A stretch of DNA of 64,000 nucleotides. Source: Sporosarcina ureilytica (GTDB lineage: Bacteria; Bacillota; Bacilli; Bacillales_A; Planococcaceae). Positions within the stretch are counted from its first letter, which is position 1. Each line of letters starts with the position of its first letter. The notes beneath the pieces are model-generated. The model saw nothing but the letters and a program-made list of their open reading frames with translations, did no database searches and was not told the DNA's origin. Made by a program: the position numbers and the translations under genes. Location: contig NZ_CP017560.1 in the NCBI RefSeq assembly GCF_001753205.1, positions 2,542,001 to 2,606,000 of the forward strand. The letters run 5' to 3'. This document shows positions 53,499-62,743 of this stretch, piece after piece.

Positions 53499-54281
53499 TC
53501 AATTTTCTTCCATGCCGTCGCGAATAATTTTCACAGCATTTTTTTCTAATCTAGAAATTTGGGCTTGTGATATGCCCATCTCTTTTGCTATTTCTGTCTG
53601 TGTTTGCCCGAGATAAAAACGTTTATTCAAAATAGATTGTTGTCGCTCGTCCAATTCAGTCATCGTTTCTTTTACTGACACATAAGTTAACCATCGATCT
53701 TCTGATATAGTTTTATCTTGTAACTGGTCCATTAAAAATACAGGGTCTCCTTCTCCACTATTCATCGGTTCGTGAAGAGACATCGGATCTTGTATAGCGT
53801 CTAGTGCATACAGAATATCATCTGCTGGGATATCAATCATCTCCGACAAGTCAGAAAGCTTTGGTTCATGTTGATGTTCATTTATAAACTCTTCTCTAGC
53901 TCTCATTGCTTGGTAAGCAATATCTCGAAGCGATCTTGAAACTCGAATTGCATGATGGTCACGGAGATGTCTTTTGATTTCTCCTAATATCATTGGAACA
54001 GCGTACGTTGAAAATCGGACATTATGTTTTAAATCAAAGTTGTCAATCGATTTTAATAAACCGATACATCCAACTTGAAACAAATCATCTGCATGCTCGC
54101 CGCGATAAATAAATCGCTGAACCAAGCTGAGAACTAATCTCAGGTTTCCAATTACTAGTTCTTCTCTTGCAGACTCATCGCCGCTTTGTAATCGCACAAA
54201 TGTCTCTCGCATTACTTCATTTGAAAGTAACGGTAATTCAGACGTATCGATTCCACATATTTCAACTCTTGTACGTACCAT
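53499..54281 (-). CDS. sigG: Late forespore sigma factor SigG
   Basis: 260-residue sigma-70 family factor, the same length as B. subtilis SigG. The N-terminal VEICGIDTSELPLL motif, region 2 (LFQVGCIGLLKSIDNFDL, FSTYAVPMILGEI) and region 4 (TQTEIAKEMGISQAQISRLEK) are clear. It directs late forespore transcription. The ATG at 54279-54281 has GGAGG 7 bases upstream; the frame extends to 54374, but that part would cover the sigma-F promoter. Confidence 0.96.
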   Translation of the reverse strand: MVRTRVEICGIDTSELPLLSNEVMRETFVRLQSGDESAREELVIGNLRLVLSLVQRFIYRGEHADDLFQVGCIGLLKSIDNFDLKHNVRFSTYAVPMILGEIKRHLRDHHAIRVSRSLRDIAYQAMRAREEFINEHQHEPKLSDLSEMIDIPADDILYALDAIQDPMSLHEPMNSGEGDPVFLMDQLQDKTISEDRWLTYVSVKETMTELDERQQSILNKRFYLGQTQTEIAKEMGISQAQISRLEKNAVKIIRDGMEEN

Positions 54282-54317
54282 TCTTATTCCTCCGCATTCT
54301 TTAGATGACTGTACCGA

Positions 54318-54346
54318 TAGTCTATCCGCAGCAGTGAGGAATATGC
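54318..54346 (-). promoter_or_regulatory. Candidate sigma-F promoter of sigG
   Basis: Minus-strand -35 GCATA (54342-54346), 14-base spacer, -10 GGATAGACTA (54318-54327). This matches the published sigma-F pattern (GCATA, 14-15 bases, GGnRAnAnTW) at all but one informative position. It is placed ~37 bases before the sigG start, between sigE and sigG, where B. subtilis also has its forespore-specific promoter. Confidence 0.65.
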
Positions 54347-54373
54347 GCAAAATATTTCCTCCAATTTCAACCA

Positions 54374-55084
54374 TTATGCAATTGGATGGTTTAACATTTC
54401 ACGAAGTTCAATAATAATTTTCTTTTCTAACCGAGAGATATAGGACTGGGAAATGCCAAGCATTTCAGCGACTTCTTTTTGAGTCATTTCGGTTTTACCA
54501 GTTAAACCGAAACGGCATGCCATAATATATCTTTCTCGATCATTCAATGTCTTAACAGCTTCAATCATATGCTGTCTTTCAATTTTTCTCTCCACGTTAT
54601 CTATAATAATTGTCGCTTCGGTTCCCAATATATCAGATAATAATAATTCATTTCCATCAGCATCCGAATTTAATGGTTCATCGAAAGAGATTTCCGATTT
54701 CGTTCGATTCGTTTTACGAAGATGCATTAAAATTTCATTTTCAATACAACGGGAAGCATACGTAGCTAACTTAATATTTTTATCAGGCTTAAATGTTTCA
54801 ATTGCTTTTATAAGTCCAATTGCACCAATACTAATTAAATCTTCAATATGCGTATTCGTATTATCAAATCGACGCGCAATATAAACGACGAGACGTAAGT
54901 TTTTTTCAATTAACGTATCCCTCGCTTCCATGTCACCTTCCATAAATGCACGAATTGTCTCGGCCTCTTCTTCTCTTGTGAGCGGTTTCGGAAGTGAACC
55001 ATGTCCTCCGATATAGTACGTACCATTTTTACCTCTGAAAAATGAAGCGATAATCGTCATCCACTTTTTAATTTCATTTAACAT
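54374..55084 (-). CDS. sigE: Mother cell sigma factor SigE precursor
   Basis: 236-residue pro-sigma-E (B. subtilis 239). The first ~22 residues form the basic, membrane-binding pro-sequence ([20 protein letters not shown]) before the cleavage region TYYIGG. Region 2 ([33 protein letters not shown]) and region 4 ([22 protein letters not shown]) are typical. Processing by SpoIIGA, encoded directly upstream with an 11-base overlap, activates it in the mother cell. Confidence 0.96.
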   Translation of the reverse strand: MLNEIKKWMTIIASFFRGKNGTYYIGGHGSLPKPLTREEEAETIRAFMEGDMEARDTLIEKNLRLVVYIARRFDNTNTHIEDLISIGAIGLIKAIETFKPDKNIKLATYASRCIENEILMHLRKTNRTKSEISFDEPLNSDADGNELLLSDILGTEATIIIDNVERKIERQHMIEAVKTLNDRERYIMACRFGLTGKTEMTQKEVAEMLGISQSYISRLEKKIIIELREMLNHPIA

Positions 55085-55925
55085 GTTCTTTTCCCCTTTC
55101 GCCTATTATTTTTTCCATGGCAGAGACGTGTAAAATTGCATGAGCACCTTCGGGATAACGGCGGTCTTCTTTTGTTATGACGATAAATCCTTGTTCGAGC
55201 TCTCCACCTCCTTCGATTGACCAGTGATCGTATTTAATTCCAACTGCCCATGATTTGCCTTGTACAGTTAATATCCTAACAAGGCGGAGTGCTTTCCTAT
55301 ATTCCTCAGGAAAGTCTACCAAAGACGGTCCTTGTGGATTCCATGAAATTAAAGGTTGCTTTAATGATTCAGGAATAAAATCCTCTATTGTACGTAATGC
55401 GATGAAATGAACTGGATACCCTGATAACGGCTCAGTACAGCTATTTCCCGAATCCACAAAAACCGTTACAGGAATTTCTCTCCCCCAGATATGAAGGGTT
55501 GAATTGGCAAGAAGTTCTGAAACGTGTTGCGAAGTACGCACATCAAGCCACTTTCTTTTAATAAGATAAAGCGCAAAATAAGCAATCCCTGCATAAATAA
55601 TAACGGCCTGATAACCGCCAAATATTCGGACATTGTATTGTAACGCCGTCAACAATCCTCCTGCAAATAATGCACCAATTAGCACCATCGAGGCTGATTT
55701 TCTCCATGGTCCAAATGTCTTGCCGAAAGCAACGACTGTCATACTTATAAAAGCGACAAGTATCGTCCAAAATGAAACAGGGAAAAAAACAACTGGTATC
55801 GCACCGACAAAGGAAGCTAAACAGAGCCGGGCAAGACCAATTTTCACATTTTGCATTTTATTTGCGAATGACAAAATCGTAAAATTAAAGACCATATTCA
55901 ATCCGATAATCAGCTCGCCATACAT
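55074..55925 (-). CDS. spoIIGA: Sigma-E processing peptidase SpoIIGA
   Basis: 283-residue membrane-bound aspartic protease. The N-terminal half has about five hydrophobic helices (to residue ~125); the C-terminal cytoplasmic half holds the catalytic motif VFVDSGNSC (Asp158). It cleaves pro-sigma-E after signalling from the forespore by SpoIIR. GGGAGG lies 7 bases before the ATG. It is about 25 residues shorter than the B. subtilis protein. Confidence 0.94.
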   Translation of the reverse strand: MYGELIIGLNMVFNFTILSFANKMQNVKIGLARLCLASFVGAIPVVFFPVSFWTILVAFISMTVVAFGKTFGPWRKSASMVLIGALFAGGLLTALQYNVRIFGGYQAVIIYAGIAYFALYLIKRKWLDVRTSQHVSELLANSTLHIWGREIPVTVFVDSGNSCTEPLSGYPVHFIALRTIEDFIPESLKQPLISWNPQGPSLVDFPEEYRKALRLVRILTVQGKSWAVGIKYDHWSIEGGGELEQGFIVITKEDRRYPEGAHAILHVSAMEKIIGERGKEHVK

Positions 55926-56004
55926 AGAATGTCCTCCCTCGTACTAAAGATAGCACGCAACCTTTAAAATGTTTGTCGGTTTGGGTACTTTTCATAAAAA
56001 AAGG

Positions 56005-56011
56005 TTCGACA
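56005..56011 (-). promoter_or_regulatory. Candidate Spo0A box upstream of spoIIGA
   Basis: Minus-strand TGTCGAA matches the Spo0A consensus exactly, about 80 bases before the spoIIGA start. A weaker TGTCGGT-like site is nearby on the plus strand (about 55,973-55,979). The B. subtilis spoIIG promoter is Spo0A-activated. I could not place a convincing -10/-35 pair. The rest of the 322-base gap 55,926-56,247 shows only the ftsZ terminator. Confidence 0.55.
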
Positions 56012-56183
56012 ATTTCCATGTTGAAAATATATGTATAACGCCCAGATTACATGAGTAAAATGACGGACAAACTTTTTAATTATTTTTTCACTGGCATACA
56101 AGGCAGAATCATTAAAGTTTTTGTAGAGTCAAGCAATGTGGTAACTCAAAGCGATTTAATCATAAAAATCATCTCAGATAATA

Positions 56184-56230
56184 CAAAAAAACATTCCATC
56201 AATGGTAAATCCATCGATGGAATGTTTTAA
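56184..56230 (-). terminator. Intrinsic terminator after ftsZ
   Basis: Minus-strand stem AACATTCCATC / GATGGAATGTT followed by T7. The loop contains a second small palindrome. It starts 18 bases after the ftsZ stop and ends the division gene operon before spoIIGA. Confidence 0.92.
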
Positions 56231-56247
56231 ATGTTTATATTTATTAT

Positions 56248-57432
56248 TTATCTACGGCGACGGTTTCTTAAAAATGTCGGAATATCCAAACCATCATCCG
56301 CCTGACTATTTTGTTGCGAATGAATTGGTTCCGGTTCAGGCTGCTTATATTGCTCCTGTTCCTCACGGCGACGTTCCATCGGACGTTCTACTTGTTGTTC
56401 ACGAGCAGGCGATTGTCCGCGGTTTTGAACCGTTCCACCAATTCCTGTACCTCTTGTAGGTCTTGCCGAAATTAATTGTTCTTCTGTAAACCCTGTCGCA
56501 ATAACAGTAACAATAATTTCGTCCTTCAAGTTATCATTGATTACAGAACCGAATATCATATTAACATCTTCATCAGATGCTGATGCAACGATATCTGCCG
56601 CTTCTTGTACTTCAAATAAACTTAAATTGGATCCCCCTGTAATGTTCATGAGAACACCTTTAGCACCGTCAATAGACGTTTCTAGTAGTGGACTAGAAAT
56701 TGCTTTCTTCGCTGCCTCAGAAGCACGGTTCTCGCCAGTAGAAATACCGATTCCCATAAGTGCAGAGCCTTTGTTAGACATAATTGTTTTCACGTCAGCA
56801 AAGTCGAGGTTAATCAGTCCTGGGACTGCAATTAAATCTGAAATACCTTGTACACCTTGACGTAAAACGTTATCCGCTTCACGGAATGCTTCAAGCATTG
56901 GTGTATTTTTGTCAACGATTTCAAGTAGCTTGTCATTTGGAATGACGATTAATGTGTCTACTGAATCCTTCATTGCTGTTATTCCGCCAATTGCTTGTGT
57001 TTGACGCTTTCTACCTTCAAACGTAAACGGTCGCGTCACAACACCAACTGTTAAAGCGCCCAAATCTTTTGCAACTTGCGCGATTACGGGTGCTGCTCCT
57101 GTTCCCGTACCGCCACCCATTCCTGCCGTAACAAATACCATATCTGCACCGCGTAACGCTTCTTCGATTTGTTCTCTACTTTCTTCCGCTGCTTTCTTTC
57201 CAACTTCCGGGTTTGCTCCCGCTCCGAGTCCTCGTGTTAACTTTGTCCCAATTTGTAACTTCACTTCAGCTTCGGATAAATTAAGTGCTTGTGCATCTGT
57301 ATTTACAGCAATAAACTCGACACCTTCTACTCCATGCTCAATCATTCGGTTTACTGCATTATTTCCCCCACCACCAACGCCGATAACTTTAATGACGGCA
57401 AGTTGGTCAATATTCGTATCAAAATCCAGCAT
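56248..57432 (-). CDS. ftsZ: Cell division GTPase FtsZ
   Basis: 394-residue tubulin homologue forming the division ring. The GTP-binding motif [10 protein letters not shown] is near residue 105, and the N-terminal [15 protein letters not shown] and the T7-loop region [11 protein letters not shown] are intact. A variable, Gln/Glu/Arg-rich linker leads to the C-terminal peptide [12 protein letters not shown] that binds FtsA, SepF and other partners. I set the start at the ATG at 57430-57432 ([11 protein letters not shown]), with GGAGGAG upstream; the longer reading to 57459 would start before that site. Confidence 0.97.
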   Translation of the reverse strand: MLDFDTNIDQLAVIKVIGVGGGGNNAVNRMIEHGVEGVEFIAVNTDAQALNLSEAEVKLQIGTKLTRGLGAGANPEVGKKAAEESREQIEEALRGADMVFVTAGMGGGTGTGAAPVIAQVAKDLGALTVGVVTRPFTFEGRKRQTQAIGGITAMKDSVDTLIVIPNDKLLEIVDKNTPMLEAFREADNVLRQGVQGISDLIAVPGLINLDFADVKTIMSNKGSALMGIGISTGENRASEAAKKAISSPLLETSIDGAKGVLMNITGGSNLSLFEVQEAADIVASASDEDVNMIFGSVINDNLKDEIIVTVIATGFTEEQLISARPTRGTGIGGTVQNRGQSPAREQQVERPMERRREEQEQYKQPEPEPIHSQQNSQADDGLDIPTFLRNRRRR

Positions 57433-57490
57433 TTTCTCTCCTCCTAAGTTTACTTCCATATATGGTTGCTCATTCTATCAATCTCTAACA

Positions 57491-58774
57491 CTATTCAAAG
57501 AAATTATTAAATACTTTTCTCGCTTTAGACATAAAGCTTTCCTTTTCTACGTGCTCTCTGTTCGTCTGCTTTTGCGCTTTAGTTTGTGCAAATGAATGAT
57601 CATCACTTGTACTTACAGCTGGTTCATCGGAAATTGAACCAAAGAATTCTTCTTGCATATGCGCATATCGAATTAGACCCACTGCTGTTGTATACATCGG
57701 TTCACGAACACCGATGTATTCAGGTGTATGAATACGAACTCTCGATTTTAGGACATGGCGAGCGAGTGGAAGCATTCCATCGATCTTCGTAATGCCTCCT
57801 GTTAGGACGACACCGCCTGGTAAATCCTTAACCCCCATCTTAAATAACTCTTCTAAGACCAGGTCGAAAAGTTCTTCTAATCGTACACCAATGATTTCCG
57901 ATATGTATCGTTGACTGTATTGTTCTTTAGAATCTGCACCAATCACTGGCACTTCGAATAAATCATCATCTGAAGCATCGTCATAAAAAGCATGTCCAAA
58001 CTTATGCTTTATTTTTCTTGCTTGTTCGGTAGGTGTCTTTAACACAATTGACAAATCTTTTGTTACGTGGTCTCCCCCTATTGGCAGTACACTAGTCGCC
58101 ATGAGTCGGTCATCACCGAAAATAGCAATCGTCGTTGAGCCTCCACCTATGTCAATAAAGGCTGTCCCATGATTCATTTCATCGTCCGTTAGCGCAAATG
58201 TTCCTGCTGCAAGGGGCTGCAAATAAATTTCTCGAATTGTTAAACCTGCACGTTCAACACATCGTAAAATGTTATGAACGAGTGTTTTAGACGTCGTAAT
58301 TAATGTTCCGTCCATTTCTAAACGAACCCCAATCATACCGCGAGGATCGGTAATTTCCCCGTAATCATCAACGATAAATTGCTTTGGAATAATGTTCACG
58401 ATTTCCCGTTCGGGTGGAACAGACATCACTTGTGCTGACTCCATCACACGATCAAGATCGTCATCGGTAATTTCCCGATTCTCCGAATTAACTGCAACGA
58501 CTCCTTTAACATCTTGTAAAGTGACGCCGTTAGCAGGAATCCCTACTACCACTTCATGTATTGCCATCCCTGTCATTCTTTCGGCTTGATCAACCGCTTT
58601 TTGAATCGACTCTACAGTCGCATCAATATCAATAATCGTACCTCTACGAATTCCTGCAGACTGAACATTTCCTACTCCAATGACGTGAAGGGTTTCACCA
58701 TCTACTTCCCCAATCAACACTTTAATTGACGATGATCCAATATCTAATGAAACATATAGTTCAGATTGGCTCAA
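57491..58774 (-). CDS. ftsA: Cell division protein FtsA
   Basis: 427-residue actin-like ATPase tethering FtsZ to the membrane. The N-terminal phosphate loop LDIGSSSIKVLIGE and FIDIGGGSTTIAIFGD are typical, followed by VVLTGGITKI. The C-terminal amphipathic anchor (SFMSKARKVFNNFFE) is present. The start codon is TTG (58772-58774) with GGAGG about 9 bases upstream. It lies just before ftsZ, as in most Firmicutes. Confidence 0.96.
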   Translation of the reverse strand: MSQSELYVSLDIGSSSIKVLIGEVDGETLHVIGVGNVQSAGIRRGTIIDIDATVESIQKAVDQAERMTGMAIHEVVVGIPANGVTLQDVKGVVAVNSENREITDDDLDRVMESAQVMSVPPEREIVNIIPKQFIVDDYGEITDPRGMIGVRLEMDGTLITTSKTLVHNILRCVERAGLTIREIYLQPLAAGTFALTDDEMNHGTAFIDIGGGSTTIAIFGDDRLMATSVLPIGGDHVTKDLSIVLKTPTEQARKIKHKFGHAFYDDASDDDLFEVPVIGADSKEQYSQRYISEIIGVRLEELFDLVLEELFKMGVKDLPGGVVLTGGITKIDGMLPLARHVLKSRVRIHTPEYIGVREPMYTTAVGLIRYAHMQEEFFGSISDEPAVSTSDDHSFAQTKAQKQTNREHVEKESFMSKARKVFNNFFE

Positions 58775-58868
58775 TGACTGACACCTCCAAATTCAACGCT
58801 TATCTTCCATTCTATTTCATTATAACCATATTGTCTAAATTTTTTCGACATCGGGTATCCAAATCCTT

Positions 58869-59240
58869 TCATTCATTCGTATTTCCGGTAGTACTTTTAC
58901 TTCTATCAGTCCATTTTGCAAGTAAAATTCTTCGGATGACTGCAATATTTTGAAATAGCCGAACACCAAATGCAAAGATTGCAGCAAGATATAAATCGAG
59001 TCCTAGATGAACCCCTAAAAACGCAAGTCCAACTGCAAGCGCGATATTAAAGAAAAATCCTGTTACAAAGATTTTATCATCATATACTTGCTGTAGGCTA
59101 GCACGCATTCCGCCAAATAAAGAATCGAGTGCGGCTAAAATAGCGATAGATAGATAGTTACTGTAAATTTGCGGTACTTGAATGTCTGATAAAAGACCAA
59201 ATGTTACACCTAATATAAGGCCAAGCAAGGGTAGCCACAT
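58869..59240 (-). CDS. sbp: Small basic family protein Sbp (DUF1290)
   Basis: 123-residue membrane protein with three to four hydrophobic helices and a basic cytoplasmic end (VIRRILLAKWTDRSK). The DUF1290 pattern DIQVPQIYSNYLSIAILAALDSLFGG is clear. The gene sits between the DUF881 genes and ftsA, as in B. subtilis. Its function is unknown; membrane location and division context are all that can be said. Confidence 0.92.
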   Translation of the reverse strand: MWLPLLGLILGVTFGLLSDIQVPQIYSNYLSIAILAALDSLFGGMRASLQQVYDDKIFVTGFFFNIALAVGLAFLGVHLGLDLYLAAIFAFGVRLFQNIAVIRRILLAKWTDRSKSTTGNTNE

Positions 59241-59242
59241 CG

Positions 59243-59956
59243 TTATTCCCCTTTCGGCAATTCATTTAAATACAAATTTTTGATACTTTCTTTCCAGCCC
59301 CTAATTTTCACACTATCTACAGATTCTCCAACTCTTAACACTAAATCATCTAAATAAAAGTCATCATGAATTGCAGAGGCCTGCAACGTGTTATATACCT
59401 TTTCACTATCCTCAAAAGTATCTGTAATTACTTTTATGGTGAATGGCGGAGAGGAAACATTTAAACCATTGACAGTCGTATAGCCATTAATATCCCGAAT
59501 TGCACTTAACGAGGTATACCGTTTACCGTCAATTTCTAACGCTCGCCATTTCACACGATTTAATTCATTAACAAAGCGCGTCAAAAGATCCGGAGAAATA
59601 CTCGTAATTTCAATACCTAGCGCAATACTTTCAGGAGACGGTTCAACCTCAATTAGTAACCCTGGCCCTTCTGTATCTGTCATCCCGGCCTGGGCATGTA
59701 ATTTATCCACAGTTTCTTTAAGTGCTTTCCCCGTATTTTCATCATTTAATGATTCGTAAGTCCGAATGGTTTCATCCAAACCTCGTATTTCAGAAAGCAA
59801 TTCAGAATGCAATTTTTTTTCATTCGACAATTCATTTCGAATCGCCCACATATCGCGTGTATCGCGTTTCTCTGGCTTTTGGATTGTATTATACTGAATC
59901 GCTATCATAAAACCAACAATGAGCAATACGATTGTAAACTTCAGTTGTCTTCGCAT
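59243..59956 (-). CDS. ylxX: DUF881 family protein YlxX
   Basis: 237-residue bitopic membrane protein. One N-terminal transmembrane helix (about residues 6-24: FTIVLLIVGFMIAIQY) is followed by a coiled-coil stretch and an extracellular DUF881 domain. The ATG at 59954-59956 has GGAAGGTGA upstream. It lies tandem to a second DUF881 gene, so the pair looks like an old duplication conserved across Bacillales. No biochemical function is established. Confidence 0.88.
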   Translation of the reverse strand: MRRQLKFTIVLLIVGFMIAIQYNTIQKPEKRDTRDMWAIRNELSNEKKLHSELLSEIRGLDETIRTYESLNDENTGKALKETVDKLHAQAGMTDTEGPGLLIEVEPSPESIALGIEITSISPDLLTRFVNELNRVKWRALEIDGKRYTSLSAIRDINGYTTVNGLNVSSPPFTIKVITDTFEDSEKVYNTLQASAIHDDFYLDDLVLRVGESVDSVKIRGWKESIKNLYLNELPKGE

Positions 59957-59975
59957 TTGCTCACCTTCCTTACGT

Positions 59976-60695
59976 TCAGCTTTCTTCACCAACTGCGGCT
60001 AACTGAAGATTTTTAATTTGTTCTGTCGTGACAACTATATTGTCCAATAAAAGCCGGTCAACGACGCCACCTTTTAAATAAAGAGCTTCATGCAAAACAT
60101 CCATTTTTCCAACTGCCTCGATAACAAACGGGGCTGGAAATGTTCTCCCGTCAACTGTAATGACAGGGCCTGTACATTTAATATAAGAATTATGTGTGAT
60201 TCGTTGCCCGTTAATTGAAATTCCTTGAGCTCCTGAAATTCTTAATTCATTAATTACTTTAAAAATATGGCTTTCATGCACAATATAATCGTTTGGGTTC
60301 TGCTCGATTGGATCATATTCTGCATCCTTAAGCGTAACCCTAAGGCCTTGTCCCATTGCTGGAACTACACCAAGCAGCAGGCGAAGATCTTTCGCTTCCT
60401 CTACTAAATCAGCATGATCTTCTTCTTGTTCTAAGAAGGAACGTTCATAGGCTCTAATCTCCTCCTGCTTGACGCCGATATCGTCGGAAAGTTCCCGGTT
60501 TCGCTCTTGTTGTTCTATAAGTTCTCCTCTATATTTCTCTTCTGCCAAAAACGCAGAAGACGATAACTGATCGTGCTGTGCATCCTTACCAAAAGTTCTA
60601 TAAGAAAACGCAAGAATAAAGCCTAAAACGAGGAACACGATTGCAAATAGAATAGGTCTTCCTCTTTTATCAAAGAAACTACTCACTCTCCTCAT
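59976..60695 (-). CDS. ylxW: DUF881 family protein YlxW
   Basis: 239-residue membrane protein with one N-terminal helix (PILFAIVFLVLGFILAFSYR), then a coiled coil and the DUF881 domain (GQGLRVTLKDA; AQGISINGQRITHNSYI). The ATG at 60693-60695 with AGAGG about 9 bases upstream is preferred to ATGs at 60716 and 60737. It overlaps the end of divIB by 17 bases. It is the paralogue of the next gene downstream. Confidence 0.85.
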   Translation of the reverse strand: MRRVSSFFDKRGRPILFAIVFLVLGFILAFSYRTFGKDAQHDQLSSSAFLAEEKYRGELIEQQERNRELSDDIGVKQEEIRAYERSFLEQEEDHADLVEEAKDLRLLLGVVPAMGQGLRVTLKDAEYDPIEQNPNDYIVHESHIFKVINELRISGAQGISINGQRITHNSYIKCTGPVITVDGRTFPAPFVIEAVGKMDVLHEALYLKGGVVDRLLLDNIVVTTEQIKNLQLAAVGEES

Positions 60696-61488
60696 CCAAT
60701 TCGACCTCTTCCTCATCTTCTTCTTCCTCGTTTCCAATTAAACCGTATATTTTGCTATACGGGGTAAAGAAAGTGCCCACTTCCATGTCAATAACGCCTT
60801 TTTCTTTCCCATCTAACTGAGCAATGATTGCGGAATAATAGGCCATTTTCTCTGCAAAAGTAGGAATAACCGCCTTTATTTCATATCCATCATCCATAAA
60901 TACGGTAATATAATTCGGTTCTTCTTTCCTACCTGTATAAATGATTTCAGATATTAACTGATAGACTTCATTTTCCATTTTCATTAACTGTTCAGTCATC
61001 CGTTTTTTAACATCTATATCAGAAAAGCCGTTTAAAATCGGTGCATCCTCTTCTGGTGAGAGCTTTTTGGGTGTGAAAACGTCGCCATTTTCTAATAACA
61101 GTCCAAATTGACCATCATTTTCTATATAAGCGATAGGCTTCCATTCAGTCACCGTAATCTGAACCCCTCTTAACCATTTCCGAGAGACGTTAGCTTTTTG
61201 AACCCCTTCAATTTTCTCTAGCCGCTTTTCTACCTCTTTCGTCGAAAATCCCCATAAGGAATCGTCCACCTGCAGTTCACTTTTGTCTGTATAAAATGAG
61301 GGTTCATAAATTTTTGCACCCGCAACATGAAACTTATCAATTCGACTAAATGGTGATTGGAAATATAGAATGATGAGAAGAGCGATTAGGAATACAGAAA
61401 CGATGAAGATGAACTTCCGATTTGTTCTCCTCCGTCGTCTTTCACGCATCGATGGAATTCTTTCTTCAATATCAATAATCTTTTCCAT
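60679..61488 (-). CDS. divIB: Cell division protein DivIB (FtsQ)
   Basis: 269-residue bitopic division protein. A short basic cytoplasmic segment (RERRRRRTNRKF) precedes one transmembrane helix (about 25-43), then a POTRA domain (FHVAGAKIYEPS onward) and a beta domain, ending in an acidic tail rich in Glu/Asp. It acts with DivIC and FtsL at the septum. The ATG at 61486-61488 has AAAGGAGGGG upstream; the frame to 61569 is not used. In B. subtilis murG and murB precede it; here the SEDS gene does. Confidence 0.93.
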   Translation of the reverse strand: MEKIIDIEERIPSMRERRRRRTNRKFIFIVSVFLIALLIILYFQSPFSRIDKFHVAGAKIYEPSFYTDKSELQVDDSLWGFSTKEVEKRLEKIEGVQKANVSRKWLRGVQITVTEWKPIAYIENDGQFGLLLENGDVFTPKKLSPEEDAPILNGFSDIDVKKRMTEQLMKMENEVYQLISEIIYTGRKEEPNYITVFMDDGYEIKAVIPTFAEKMAYYSAIIAQLDGKEKGVIDMEVGTFFTPYSKIYGLIGNEEEEDEEEVELDEESE

Positions 61489-61569
61489 ATCGCCCCTCCT
61501 TTCATGTACGTTAAATTTTAGTTTCTGTAAAAATTTTATCACTTGGAAACCGTGCCACCGAATTTGCAT

Positions 61570-62700
61570 TCAGTTATTGCTCGACTTATTCCCGTCGTTT
61601 CTGAGCAGGCGCCCTCCGCTTTTGTTATTCATAAAGTGTAAGATGACTCCGGCTGCCATCCATGTTGTTAGTAAAGATGAGCCTCCGTAGCTTATAAACG
61701 GTAAGGTAACGCCTGTGACGGGAAGTAATCCCGAGACTACACCAGTATTTAAAAATGTTTGAAAGAATATCATAGCGCCCATGCCCGAAACTACGAGCAA
61801 AGAAAAGCGTGCTTCAGTGCGAATGGCTATCCCAAATGTCGCACTTAAAAACACAACAAATAAAAGAAGAATAATCGATGCACCTATAAACCCTGATTCC
61901 TCGGCAATAATGGAAAAAATAAAATCATTTTGTGGTTCAGGTAAATACAAATATTTTTGTCTGCTATTGCCATATCCGTGTCCAAAAAGGCCACCAGGTG
62001 CAATCGCAAACAATGATTGTATTCCTTGAAACCCAGTTCCTAATGGATCGTTCCACGGATCGATATACGATTTAATCCGGTCTAATCGATAAGGTGCAGT
62101 AGCAATGAGTGCAACAAAAGCCCCCACCCCAGCGATTCCAATTAAAGTAAAAAAACGTAAAGAGTAGCCCGCGACGAACAATACGACAAACGCAGAGACA
62201 ATCAAGATAACGGTCGAGCCGAGGTCTGGTTGCAACATAATAAGTGCAGCTGGCAATAAAATATACCAAAGATGTTTAAAACGAAACACTTTTTTTCCAC
62301 TTGTTTCAACCAAACTACTTGCTAGTTTACCAATAAGCGCTACTTTAATGAACTCGGCTGGTTGCAAGCTGAATGGTCCAAGAATAATCCAACTTTGCGA
62401 CCCATTTCGAACGGCACCGATGCCAGGTATTTTCACGGCAACAAGCGCAACAATTGCTAAGTAATACAATATCGTCCATACTTTTTGATTGGACGTTAAA
62501 GGACTTTTCATAATAAACACTGCAATCCCAATTGATACCAACATGTAAATGCCTTGTTTCACAATAAATGGAGACGAATTTGCATAATGAACTGTCCCCC
62601 AATAGGAACCTGCCGAATGCACAAATGCCAATCCAATACACGACAGTGCGAGCGCCGAAGTGACGAACGCAACTTTTAGCTTACCTTCCAGTGAACGCAT
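61570..62700 (-). CDS. ftsW: SEDS family peptidoglycan glycosyltransferase (FtsW/SpoVE type)
   Basis: About 376-residue polytopic protein with ten hydrophobic helices. SEDS landmarks: GIGAVRNGSQSWI, LQPAEFIKVALI, LQPDLGSTVIL, LPEPQNDFIFSIIAEESGFIGA and FISYGGSSLL. It polymerises lipid II together with a class B penicillin-binding protein. By position after murD it corresponds to B. subtilis spoVE. The start is uncertain: ATG 62698-62700 directly abuts GGAAGG, and a TTG at 62725-62727 has no ribosome binding site. The C-terminal ~15 residues overlap a fragment of a palindromic repeat. Confidence 0.88.
   Translation of the reverse strand: MRSLEGKLKVAFVTSALALSCIGLAFVHSAGSYWGTVHYANSSPFIVKQGIYMLVSIGIAVFIMKSPLTSNQKVWTILYYLAIVALVAVKIPGIGAVRNGSQSWIILGPFSLQPAEFIKVALIGKLASSLVETSGKKVFRFKHLWYILLPAALIMLQPDLGSTVILIVSAFVVLFVAGYSLRFFTLIGIAGVGAFVALIATAPYRLDRIKSYIDPWNDPLGTGFQGIQSLFAIAPGGLFGHGYGNSRQKYLYLPEPQNDFIFSIIAEESGFIGASIILLLFVVFLSATFGIAIRTEARFSLLVVSGMGAMIFFQTFLNTGVVSGLLPVTGVTLPFISYGGSSLLTTWMAAGVILHFMNNKSGGRLLRNDGNKSSNN
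61594..61623 (+). repeat. Fragment of the dispersed palindromic repeat inside the 3' end of the SEDS gene
   Basis: Plus-strand GTCGTTTCTGAGCAGGCGCC followed by CTCCGCTTTT resembles the end of copy 1 read on the minus strand (GTCGTCTCTGACCAGGCGCC, then TACGCTTTT). Only about four mismatches occur in 30 bases. It encodes part of the C-terminal tail KSGGRLLRNDG. Confidence 0.5.
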
Positions 62701-62743
62701 CCTTCCACAATCGTGTTTTAGTGCCAATTTTTACTTATAAAGG

